Assembly: GCF_009604405.1 (NCBI RefSeq)
Contig: NZ_WEGK01000014.1
Span: forward strand, 164,648-228,647
Direction: 5' to 3'
From: Nocardia macrotermitis
GTDB taxonomy: Bacteria; Actinomycetota; Actinomycetes; Mycobacteriales; Mycobacteriaceae
Length of the DNA: 64,000 nucleotides
Below the pieces are notes generated by a model, which did no database searches, was not told where the DNA came from, and saw nothing but the letters and a program-made list of their open reading frames with translations. This document shows positions 10,010-18,000 of the stretch, one piece after another; positions within the stretch are counted from its first letter, which is position 1; each line of letters begins with the position of its first letter. The position numbers and the translations under genes were made by a program.

Positions 10010-12150
10010 TCGAGCGCGACGAGGGCGCCGACTCGATCGATCGTCTCGATCCGGTCGTACTGCATCACATCGTCAACACGCTGGGCTGGCCGGATCTTCG
10101 ACCTCTCCAGAAAGCAGCCATAGCACCACTACTCGACGGAAACGATGCCGTGCTGCTCGCGCCCACCGCCGGCGGCAAAACTGAGGCGGCCTGTTTCCCC
10201 CTGCTCAGCGCGATGGCGCGACAAGACTGGCACGGTGCCTCGGTCCTGTATCTGTGCCCGCTCAAGGCGCTGCTGAACAACCTCCTCACCCGGGTCGACA
10301 GCTATGCCCGATGGCTCGGCCGACGAGCGGCGGTATGGCATGGCGACATCGGCGAATCCCAACGCAACAGCATCCGTCGTATGCCCCCCGACATTCTGCT
10401 CACCACTCCGGAATCGTTGGAAGCCATGCTGATCGGAGTGAAGACCGATCATCGTGACCTGCTCGGTGGGGTTCGTGTCGTGGTGGTCGATGAAGTGCAC
10501 GCGTTCGCCGGTGATGATCGAGGTTGGCACCTGTTGGCGGTACTCGAACGATTGCAGCGGGTGACCGGCCGCCCGATTCAGCGCGTCGGGCTCTCGGCGA
10601 CTGTCGGCAATCCGGACGAGTTGCTGACCTGGCTGCAGGGCTCGGGAGCCGGGCATCGTCCGGGTCGCGTTGTGGCCCCGGATCTCGACACACCGACAAC
10701 CGCCGCGCGACAGCCGTTTTCGTCCTCTCCGCCGCCTGGCGAAGTCGAACTGGACCATGTCGGCTCGCTGGACAACGCCGCCAAGGTGATCGCGATGCTG
10801 CACCGTGGTGAGAAGCGGCTCGTGTTCTGTGACTCTCGTCGTCAGGTCGAGGAACTCGGTGCGGCATTGCGGGCCCGTGGAATCACGGTATTCCTCTCGC
10901 ACGCCTCGCTGTCCGCCGACGAACGCCGTCGAGCCGAACAGGCATTCGCCGAGGCGCGCGACACCGTTATCGTCGCGACTTCCACTCTGGAACTGGGTAT
11001 CGACGTCGGTGATCTGGATCGGGTCATTCAGATCGACTCTCCCGGCACCGTCGCATCGTTTCTCCAGCGCATCGGTCGCACCGGCCGACGATCCGGCAGT
11101 ACGCGCAACTGTCTGTTCCTCACCACCAGTGACGATTCGACGTTACAGGCAGCCGGGCTGTTGCTGTTGTGGGGGCGAGGCTGGGTGGAACCGGTGGCTC
11201 CGCCGCCGGAGCCTCGACATCTGGTCGCTCAGCAGATTCTCGCGGTGGCCCTGCAACAGGGGACCGTCGGCGACCGTGTCTGGGAGCGGGAATGGAATGG
11301 CTTGTCTCCCTTCGATCGTTCCGGAGAGCCGATTCTGGGACACCTGAGGAGCGCCGGTTTCCTGGACGACGACCAGGGCCTGTTGTTCATCGGGCCGGAG
11401 GCCGAAAAGCGTTTCGGGAGACGAAATTTCATCGATCTCACCGCTTCGTTCACCGCTCCGCCGCAGTTCACCGTGTTCGTCGGCAGACACGAGATCGGCC
11501 AGGTCGACGCCTCGCTGCTCACCGAGGACCGACCGGGGCCACGCGTGCTGCTGCTGGCCGGGAGCAGTTGGCACGTCACCCACATCGACTGGAAACGTCG
11601 CTGTCTCTTCGTCGAACCTGTCGATGGTGGTGGCCGTTCCAAGTGGTCGAGTTCGGGTCTGCGAGGTCTTTCCCGCGCCCTGACCCGTGCTATGCGGGAG
11701 GTCGTCCTCGGGGCCGACCCGCCGGTATCGCTGACTCGCCGCGCCACTGCCGCTCTCGCCGGCCAACGCGAAAAACGTTCCGGCACAGTCACAACGGATG
11801 GGACGGTGATCACCCGTGATGAGAAGAGCGCCCGTTGGTGGACCTGGGCCGGTTATCGCGCCAACGCGACGCTGGCGTATACCCTCGCGGCGATCAGCGA
11901 GCCTGATCAGCGACCGACGGATCTGTCCATCCGACTACGTCCCGATCTGACTCCGGAGATGTGGCGTGCTGTCATCACCGACATCGACGTGGCGCTCCCC
12001 GAAGTGGATCCTCGGGCCGTCGATGGACTGAAGTTCGCCGCTCTGTTGCCGGAGCGCCTTGCCGCGGCCACTGTTGCCGCCCGCTTGGCGGATCTGCCGG
12101 GTGCCCGGGAGGTACTCGGGGAACGAGCGCTCTTTCACCTCATGTCGTGA
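10006..12150 (+). CDS. brxHI: BREX type 2 DEAD/DEAH-box helicase BrxHI
   Basis: A 714-residue superfamily 2 helicase related to Lhr, matching BrxHI of BREX type 2. Motif I TAGGKT is at residues 54-59, motif II DEVH at 162-165, a motif V-like stretch ATSTLELGIDVGD near 325-337 and motif VI QRIGRTGRR near 354-362. About 350 further residues form an Lhr-like accessory region. It presumably remodels nucleic acid during recognition or restriction of phage DNA. It begins on a 4-nt GTGA overlap with brxD and is the last gene of the operon. Six bases separate its stop from that of the convergent formyltransferase gene; no strong terminator hairpin is visible between them. Confidence 0.9.
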   Translation: MIERDEGADSIDRLDPVVLHHIVNTLGWPDLRPLQKAAIAPLLDGNDAVLLAPTAGGKTEAACFPLLSAMARQDWHGASVLYLCPLKALLNNLLTRVDSYARWLGRRAAVWHGDIGESQRNSIRRMPPDILLTTPESLEAMLIGVKTDHRDLLGGVRVVVVDEVHAFAGDDRGWHLLAVLERLQRVTGRPIQRVGLSATVGNPDELLTWLQGSGAGHRPGRVVAPDLDTPTTAARQPFSSSPPPGEVELDHVGSLDNAAKVIAMLHRGEKRLVFCDSRRQVEELGAALRARGITVFLSHASLSADERRRAEQAFAEARDTVIVATSTLELGIDVGDLDRVIQIDSPGTVASFLQRIGRTGRRSGSTRNCLFLTTSDDSTLQAAGLLLLWGRGWVEPVAPPPEPRHLVAQQILAVALQQGTVGDRVWEREWNGLSPFDRSGEPILGHLRSAGFLDDDQGLLFIGPEAEKRFGRRNFIDLTASFTAPPQFTVFVGRHEIGQVDASLLTEDRPGPRVLLLAGSSWHVTHIDWKRRCLFVEPVDGGGRSKWSSSGLRGLSRALTRAMREVVLGADPPVSLTRRATAALAGQREKRSGTVTTDGTVITRDEKSARWWTWAGYRANATLAYTLAAISEPDQRPTDLSIRLRPDLTPEMWRAVITDIDVALPEVDPRAVDGLKFAALLPERLAAATVAARLADLPGAREVLGERALFHLMS

Positions 12151-12156
12151 ATGGTC

Positions 12157-13023
12157 TCAGCTTCCGATGGACTCGAACAGGTCGAGATGCATGGTTATCC
12201 ACAGGGGAGCATCGGAGCATTGGGCTCGCAGGCCCTCGGCGGGCCGCAAGCTGGTCTGTAGCAGCGAGATTCGGCGACCGTTCAATTCGGCGACAGGGCC
12301 GGGGGGATCGTAGATCCCGAACCGTCGGGCTCGAACCTGGTTGTGAATCTCGCGGGCCGTTCTCGACCAGTCGACGGTGGACCACTCGGGACCGACCGGG
12401 CCCTCGTATGTCGCCTCCGCCTGGTTCTGCGGCTCGCCCGGGCAGCCTCGCGCCGCGCGTTCCAGCGCGACCGGCACCAGATCCTGCGTTATGTCGTCGA
12501 ATGTCCGGATCAGTCCGTCGGCAACCTCGTCGTCGATCGAGTCGGGCAGGAGGACGCCGGCTTGCTGTGCCACGATCGGCCCCGCGTCGAAGTCGCGATC
12601 CATCCAGTGAATCGTGACCCCTGTCTCGGCATCTCCGTGCAACAGAGCCCAGTGGACGGGCATCGGGCCGCGGTGCCGTGGCAGCAGTGAGGTGTGAATG
12701 TTGAGAACTCCCAGTCGTGGTGTTGTCAAAACGGCATCGGTGAGTCGCCACGGAAATCCATGACAGATCATTATGTCGGTTCGGTAACTGGATAATCCCG
12801 CACGGAGTTCGTTGTTTCCGGCGACCGATATCAAATCCAAACTGCCCGGTATCGAATGAACGAATGCGGAGAATTCGGCGGTGGATTGCGCACCGTCGGG
12901 CACTGTGGAGCGAGGTGTGACAGCCGCTGCCGGAAGGTGTCCGGCCCGGGTGCAGGCATCGTATAGAGCTACGAGTCCGTCGGCCCTCGACGAGGCGAGC
13001 GCGACCCGCAGTGGTGCAACCAA
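12157..13023 (-). CDS. Formyltransferase-fold protein (Fmt/GART superfamily)
   Basis: A 288-residue member of the formyl transferase superfamily, the fold of methionyl-tRNA formyltransferase and GAR transformylase. The active-site signature is present: N108, H110 and SLLP at 112-115 followed by RHRG, and the catalytic Asp147 in FDAGPI. Residues beyond about 210 do not look like the usual Fmt C-terminal tRNA-binding domain. The gene stands alone with no folate or translation gene beside it, so it is more likely a sugar-amine or secondary-metabolite formyltransferase than the housekeeping Fmt. The start is taken as TTG at 13023 because a GAGAGGGG box lies 5 nt upstream; it is less certain than the family. 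Confidence 0.8.
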   Translation of the reverse strand: MVAPLRVALASSRADGLVALYDACTRAGHLPAAAVTPRSTVPDGAQSTAEFSAFVHSIPGSLDLISVAGNNELRAGLSSYRTDIMICHGFPWRLTDAVLTTPRLGVLNIHTSLLPRHRGPMPVHWALLHGDAETGVTIHWMDRDFDAGPIVAQQAGVLLPDSIDDEVADGLIRTFDDITQDLVPVALERAARGCPGEPQNQAEATYEGPVGPEWSTVDWSRTAREIHNQVRARRFGIYDPPGPVAELNGRRISLLQTSLRPAEGLRAQCSDAPLWITMHLDLFESIGS

Positions 13024-13187
13024 AACAGCCCCTCTCTACGTGCGAGTCTCGCCGCGGGACTGCCGTTCCCGTGTTGTCTACGGGAGGGTGGTACACGCCT
13101 GTCTCGCGGTGGATCTCGCGTGGATTGTGTTGACATGCTATAGAATTGGATTCCGAACGTGACTTCGACCGACGCACAGGGGTGGCT

Positions 13188-13457
13188 ATGGAGCGAGGGT
13201 GGGAGGCCGATCCGTCGGCGTCGATGAGGCGACGCCTGGGTAAGTCGGCCAAGGAGCTGGGGCAGACCGGTGGACGGGACTCGTGTCCCGACATTTGGGA
13301 ACTCGACAATGGCGACATCGCGGTGATCGGTCGGGATCTGACGGATACATACGTGTCACGTCTCCCGGAAGACGTGACAATCTATCACGATGAGCGTTTG
13401 GTTATCATTCCGCGTGCGATGATCGTCGCAGCCAAAACGGATATTCCGGATGCCTGA
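13188..13457 (+). CDS. Small conserved actinobacterial protein upstream of DUF6879 gene
   Basis: An 89-residue soluble protein with an N-terminal basic stretch RRRLGKSAKELGQTGG followed by a compact beta-rich region (DIWELDNGDIAVIGRDL). I do not know its function. Proteins of this type often precede DUF6879 genes in Streptomyces and Nocardia. ATG at 13188 is chosen because of the AGGGG box 5 nt upstream; a TTG at 13146 in the same frame has no such box. A TATAGAAT sequence at 13139-13146 could be a -10 element. The stop overlaps the start of the next gene by 8 nt, so the pair is co-translated. Confidence 0.7.
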   Translation: MERGWEADPSASMRRRLGKSAKELGQTGGRDSCPDIWELDNGDIAVIGRDLTDTYVSRLPEDVTIYHDERLVIIPRAMIVAAKTDIPDA

Positions 13458-14061
13458 TCTGTTTCGCGGCATCGCGGGTGAATACCTGGCTGCCGACGCG
13501 ATGCACGCGGATTATGAGAGGCGGTTCGCCGCGCCCGATGGGCTCGATTCATGGAAGCTCGAACGCCGCCAACATTTCCGTGATCCGCAGTTCGCCAGTT
13601 GGGTGGCTTTCGACCGGGGTGAGTGGGAGCAAGCGCTGCGGCTGATGGAGCAGGAACGTACGAGTCTGGCCGACCTGGAGAGGGAGACGGTCGCGAGAGG
13701 TATGGACCTGTACCGGGTGCGGGTCGTCGAGGAGCCGATCGCGCCGTATCTGCAATGGGAACTTCATCTGCTGGCCTTGCGGGCCGAGTACGGCGAGAAG
13801 ATTCGTGTCATCGGGCCCGAGGTCGTCGTGCCGCTCGAATCCGCTGGTGCGCTGCCCGAACTGCTGACCGTGGGGATGGAGACGGTGTACGAGTTCCGCT
13901 ATGACGAGACCGGCACCCTGTCCGGCGCTCACCGCTACACGGATCACGAAATCTACGCTCGCTGTACCGATTTCATGAAGGCTCTCTACACGGTCGGTGA
14001 GGACCTGCGAAGTTTCCTCGCACGACGAGTGGCCGCTGTGGATCCGCAGGGAAGAGTCTGA
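13450..14061 (+). CDS. DUF6879-family protein
   Basis: A 203-residue protein that matches the DUF6879 type common in actinomycetes, with a conserved core around SWKLERRQHFRDPQF and YRVRVVEEPIAPYLQWE. No catalytic motif, membrane segment or signal peptide is visible. It overlaps the preceding small gene by 8 nt and lies 38 nt before the NB-ARC/TPR gene, so the three plus-strand genes may form one unit. Members of this family tend to sit beside regulators and signalling proteins, which is the only functional hint. A role in the neighbouring receptor system is speculation. Confidence 0.75.
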   Translation: MPDLFRGIAGEYLAADAMHADYERRFAAPDGLDSWKLERRQHFRDPQFASWVAFDRGEWEQALRLMEQERTSLADLERETVARGMDLYRVRVVEEPIAPYLQWELHLLALRAEYGEKIRVIGPEVVVPLESAGALPELLTVGMETVYEFRYDETGTLSGAHRYTDHEIYARCTDFMKALYTVGEDLRSFLARRVAAVDPQGRV

Positions 14062-14099
14062 CCGTTCGCCATGCGTGATGAATTCTTGTGGGGTGTCGC

Positions 14100-16535
14100 A
14101 TGACCGGGGTCGGCGATGATCGCGGTGACTCCGGCGGCGGTTCCACGCATTCCGAGCTGTCCGGCTCGGGCGGGGATATCGTGCAGGCCCGAGATGTGCA
14201 AGGAGGCGTGCATTTTCATGCCGGAGGCGAGCACCGCACAGCCGATGATCCGGTACCGCGGCAACTGCCGGCCGATGTCCGTGGCTTCGTCAACCGGCTG
14301 GCCGAACTCGCACGTCTCGACCGGATCCTGGCAGGCGATCCCGGCGAGCCGCTCGTGTGCGGGGTATCGGTCATCACGGGAACCGCGGGGGTGGGCAAAA
14401 CCTCGCTCGCGTTGCGTTGGTCGCACCGGGTCCGCGAGAGGTTTCCCGACGGACAACTCTATGTCGATCTGCGTGGCTACGACGCGGGTGATCCGATCAC
14501 GCCCGGCCAGGCCCTCGATGGATTCCTCCGTGCACTGGGGACCACGCCCGCCAGGATTCCCGCGGCCGAGTCCGACAAAGCGGCCTTGTTCCGGTCGTTG
14601 CTGGCAGAGCGCAGGATGCTGGTCGTACTCGACAATGCGGCGACGACAACTCAGGCGTTGTCGCTGCTCCCGGGTACCTCCGGCTGCCTGGCGGTGGTGA
14701 CCAGCCGGAGTGATCTTCCCGGCTTGGCCGTACGGGCCGGTGCGAAACGACTCACGCTGAACGTGTTGAGCGAGAACGAGTCGGTGACGTTGCTGCGTGC
14801 CTCGACGTCCGACGAGCGGATCGCCGACGATGCCGAAGAGTTGGCGGAACTGGCGCGGCTGTGTGGGAGACTGCCGCTGGCATTACGCATTGCTGCCGAT
14901 CGCGCCGCCAGCCGACCGTACGTGCCATTGTCCGAGCTGATTGCCGATCTTCGCGACGAGTCCAAACTTTGGGATGCTCTGGGGGGAGAGCCGGAGGATG
15001 AAACAGACGTGCGCACTGTCTTCGCATGGTCGTATCGGGCGCTCTCCGAGGAAGCCGCAGCGCTGTTCCGCATGCTCAGCCTGCATCCGGGGCCCGAGTT
15101 CAGTACCGCGGCAGCCGCGGCCCTGGGTGACCGGCCCATCCGGCAGACGCGATATCTGCTCGATGTCCTCGTCGGCGCACATCTCGTAGAACAGCATGCG
15201 CCGGACCGCTACCAGTTCCATGACCTGCTACGCGCGTACGCGCTGGACCAGGCTCAGTCCGCTGAGCGTCCGGAGACTCGCACGGCTGCCCTACGACGCA
15301 CTCTGCTCTGGTACCTGCTCGGTGCGGACGCGGCTCAGACCGTCATCAGCCCGATGGAACGACATGTCGCGTTCGACCCCGACGACGCACCGGAACGGAT
15401 CTGGGCCGTCGCCACGCCGCCCGCGTTCGACAACGCCGAACAAGCAGTCCACTGGTACAACCTCGAGCACGCCAACCTGGTCGCCGCCGTTCGGGTGGCG
15501 GCGGACTCGGCGATGGATCGTCTCTGCTGGCGGCTCCACGTCGTGTTGCGCAGTATCTACATGCGGGAGAATTCCTTCGATGACTGGTTGATCACCGGCC
15601 ACGTCGCACTTGCCGCCGCACGACGAGCCCGCGACCTCGGCGGCGAAGCCGAGGTTCTGGAGAGTCTCGGGATCGCCTACACCCAATCCGGGAGTCTGGC
15701 CGAAGGAGCCGAACACCATCGTGCGGCACTGGCGATCCGGCAGGCGATCGGCGACCGCTTCGGAGAGGCTATGTCGCTGAACGGGTTGGGGCTGCTCGCC
15801 TTTCGGGAACACGATCTCGCAGCGGCGCTGGACTCCCTGAAGCAGAGTCGAGCCGTGCTGCACGACCTCGGCGACTCGATGTGGGAGACGCTCACCACGG
15901 TCAACATCGCCGAGGCTTGTCTTCGTCTCGATCGACAAGGTGAAGCCGAGGCTTTGATCCGCCCGTCGCTGGCGATTTTCCGGGAGCATCAGCAGTCGGC
16001 GAATATCGGGAATGCCCTGTGGTTGCTCAGTACGGCCCTGCGCGAGCTCGATCGCTCCGAAGAGGCTTTACAGGCCGCCCAGGAGGCGGTGGATATCGCT
16101 CGTGCGCACAGCAACCACATGTGGGAAGGGTGCTGGACGATGGAGCTGGGAGCGGTCCAACGGACGCTCGGTCGGCACGGTGAAGCTTTGGAGTCGTATC
16201 AACGCGCGGCCGCGCTGCATCGCCGGATCGGTGATCGCGGCCGCGAGGCGCAATCGTGGGCCGGCGCCGGCGAGGTGTATCGGGAGTTGGGCCGACCGGA
16301 TGAGGCGGCATCCTTTCACCGGCTGGCCGTCGCCACGCAGCGTGAGCTGGACGACCGGTGGTTGCTCGCGTCGGATCTGGAACAGCTCGGTGCCGACCTG
16401 CGACGTGCCGACAACGCCGACGGTGCTCGTCCGTACCTGGAGGAAGCCCGGTCCATCCTCGCCGGGTTCGACGATCCGAAGGCCGTCCGTATGCGGCGGC
16501 GCATCGCGAAGATTCTCGAAGGCGAAGTGAGATAA
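14100..16535 (+). CDS. NB-ARC/TPR STAND ATPase (NLR-like) with N-terminal amyloid-like motif
   Basis: An 811-residue STAND ATPase of the NB-ARC plus TPR type, architecturally a bacterial NLR. Residues 1-24 are Gly/Ser-rich, then a short motif GDIVQARDVQGGVHF is at 25-39. NB-ARC follows: P-loop GTAGVGKT at 94-101, Walker B MLVVLD at 173-178, a GLPL-like CGRLPLAL near 255 and an MHD-like FHDLL near 375. TPR-type repeats occupy about residues 490-800. It resembles AfsR/SARP proteins without the DNA-binding domain. ATG at 14100 is preferred over GTG at 14088 because GGGG lies 6 nt upstream. The gene for a 115-residue protein whose last residues repeat the same motif starts 59 nt downstream. In known NLR-associated amyloid signalling systems such paired motifs let the activated receptor nucleate the effector; that role here is inferred. 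Confidence 0.88.
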   Translation: MTGVGDDRGDSGGGSTHSELSGSGGDIVQARDVQGGVHFHAGGEHRTADDPVPRQLPADVRGFVNRLAELARLDRILAGDPGEPLVCGVSVITGTAGVGKTSLALRWSHRVRERFPDGQLYVDLRGYDAGDPITPGQALDGFLRALGTTPARIPAAESDKAALFRSLLAERRMLVVLDNAATTTQALSLLPGTSGCLAVVTSRSDLPGLAVRAGAKRLTLNVLSENESVTLLRASTSDERIADDAEELAELARLCGRLPLALRIAADRAASRPYVPLSELIADLRDESKLWDALGGEPEDETDVRTVFAWSYRALSEEAAALFRMLSLHPGPEFSTAAAAALGDRPIRQTRYLLDVLVGAHLVEQHAPDRYQFHDLLRAYALDQAQSAERPETRTAALRRTLLWYLLGADAAQTVISPMERHVAFDPDDAPERIWAVATPPAFDNAEQAVHWYNLEHANLVAAVRVAADSAMDRLCWRLHVVLRSIYMRENSFDDWLITGHVALAAARRARDLGGEAEVLESLGIAYTQSGSLAEGAEHHRAALAIRQAIGDRFGEAMSLNGLGLLAFREHDLAAALDSLKQSRAVLHDLGDSMWETLTTVNIAEACLRLDRQGEAEALIRPSLAIFREHQQSANIGNALWLLSTALRELDRSEEALQAAQEAVDIARAHSNHMWEGCWTMELGAVQRTLGRHGEALESYQRAAALHRRIGDRGREAQSWAGAGEVYRELGRPDEAASFHRLAVATQRELDDRWLLASDLEQLGADLRRADNADGARPYLEEARSILAGFDDPKAVRMRRRIAKILEGEVR

Positions 16536-16594
16536 GGGCTTTCGGCTATGGTGGAGGTAACGCAAAATGTCAGGACTCTGGTCGAGGGGGCCCC

Positions 16595-16942
16595 GTGATC
16601 GAACCTGTTCTGATCGCCATCGCGAACTCGCTGGCAGGCAAGGCGACCGGTGCTCTGTACGATCTCGTGCGCAAGAAGTTCGCGGCGAGTCGGCACGACA
16701 CCGCTACCCTCGAGGCTGCGGCAGGTGTCGACGAGCGGGATCCACAGATCGCACGCTTGGCCGAGGCGTTGGAGCGAGCGGAAACCGATGACTCGGAATT
16801 CGGGACCCGGCTACGCGCGGAGTGGGCACAGGTGTGCGGCACAGTCCGGTCCGGGGATGGTGCGGTAACCAATGACATTTCCGGCACCGTATCCGGAAAT
16901 GCCGTGCAGGCCCGCGACATACAAGGCGGAATCAACTTCTGA
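16595..16942 (+). CDS. Small putative effector with C-terminal amyloid-like motif
   Basis: A 115-residue protein. Residues 2-29 form a hydrophobic, Gly/Ala-rich helix (IEPVLIAIANSLAGKATGAL) followed by a basic turn, then a charged helical region with no recognised motif. The last 15 residues, GNAVQARDIQGGINF, repeat the N-terminal motif of the NB-ARC/TPR protein just upstream and end at the stop codon. That layout, hydrophobic N-terminal helical domain plus terminal motif, is what is described for membrane-active effectors (HeLo-like/Bell-type) of bacterial amyloid signalling pairs. GTG at 16595 has a GAGGGGG box upstream. Function is inferred; the match in motif is direct. Confidence 0.75.
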   Translation: MIEPVLIAIANSLAGKATGALYDLVRKKFAASRHDTATLEAAAGVDERDPQIARLAEALERAETDDSEFGTRLRAEWAQVCGTVRSGDGAVTNDISGTVSGNAVQARDIQGGINF

Positions 16943-17176
16943 GACCACCACGGAAGGAGAACCTCCGACGTGGCCGCCCACTCCCTGCTCCACGAGGCGG
17001 GCACCTCCACCTCCCACCCCTTTGCGGGAAGGTGTCGAGCGCTACCCATGCCCAGGAATGGAAGACGTAAACCTCTCGGCGTCAAGGTATTTCGTGTCTC
17101 GCCGAGTCGACACGCGCTCGTCCGGTGCGGTATCACTTGTGGTGACTTGTGCTTGTGCCTGTGAGGAGGACCTTCT

Positions 17177-17980
17177 GTGACCGACAGCCCTTCGCTGGAT
17201 CTACGGACGGACTTACCGCACAGCGCTCGTATGTACGACTATTTCCTCGGCGGCAAGGACAACTACGCCGCCGATCGGGAGGCCGCCGAGCAGGTCAAGC
17301 AGCAGTGGCCGACCGTGGTGGTCGCGACGCGGGTCAACCGCGAGTTCATGCATCGTGTGACGCGGTTCCTCGCCGGCCAGGGGATCCGGCAGTTCCTCGA
17401 TGTCGGGACCGGTATCCCGACGCGGCCCAACCTGCACGAGATCGCGCAGCAGGTCGATCCCACCGCCCGGGTGGTCTACGCCGACAACGACCCGATCGTG
17501 CTGACCCACGCGCGAGCGCTGCTGGTCAGCGCGCCACAGGGCCGCACCGACTACATCCAGGCCGACGCCCGCTCTCCGCGGTCGATCCTCGACTCTCCCC
17601 AACTGGAGAAGGTCCTCGATCTGTCCCAGCCCGTCGCGTTGAGCCTGATCGCGCTGCTGCATTTCATCCCCGACGATCAGGACCCGCACCACATCATCGG
17701 CACCCTGGTCGATGCTCTGGCTCCCGGCTCCTACCTGGTGCTCTCGCATGTGACCGGTGATTTCGACCCGCCCGCGATCCGCGAGCTCACCCGCATCTAC
17801 AACGAACGCGGCGTATCGCTGCAGGCACGCGGCCGCGAGGAGTTCCATCGCCTGTTCCAGGGCCGTGAACTGCTCGAGCCCGGCATCGTCTCGGCACACC
17901 GTTGGAAACCCGACACCATCGAGATGCCCGCCAGCCTGGACGTCGAGGCGTCGTTGTACGCGGGCGTCGCCCGCATCTGA
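17177..17980 (+). CDS. SAM-dependent methyltransferase, DUF574/Methyltransf_19 family
   Basis: A 267-residue protein of the actinobacterial S-adenosylmethionine methyltransferase family Methyltransf_19 (DUF574). The family signature ARMYDYFLGGKDNYAADR is near the N-terminus and the SAM-binding glycine motif FLDVGTGIPT near residues 74-83, followed by VVYADNDPIV. Substrates of the family are mostly unknown. GTG at 17177 has a GAGGAGGA box upstream. It stands 235 nt downstream of the putative effector gene and tail-to-tail with the galactosidase gene. A close paralogue lies at 42911-43723. Confidence 0.88.
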   Translation: MTDSPSLDLRTDLPHSARMYDYFLGGKDNYAADREAAEQVKQQWPTVVVATRVNREFMHRVTRFLAGQGIRQFLDVGTGIPTRPNLHEIAQQVDPTARVVYADNDPIVLTHARALLVSAPQGRTDYIQADARSPRSILDSPQLEKVLDLSQPVALSLIALLHFIPDDQDPHHIIGTLVDALAPGSYLVLSHVTGDFDPPAIRELTRIYNERGVSLQARGREEFHRLFQGRELLEPGIVSAHRWKPDTIEMPASLDVEASLYAGVARI

Positions 17981-18000
17981 CTGTCTCGCGGGGCTCGGCC

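Noticed and set aside
12140..13318. Long minus-strand frame over the formyltransferase gene
   Set aside because: It is the shadow of 12157-13023 in another frame; the translation is Arg/Pro/Ser-rich without any motif, while the chosen frame has the full formyltransferase signature.
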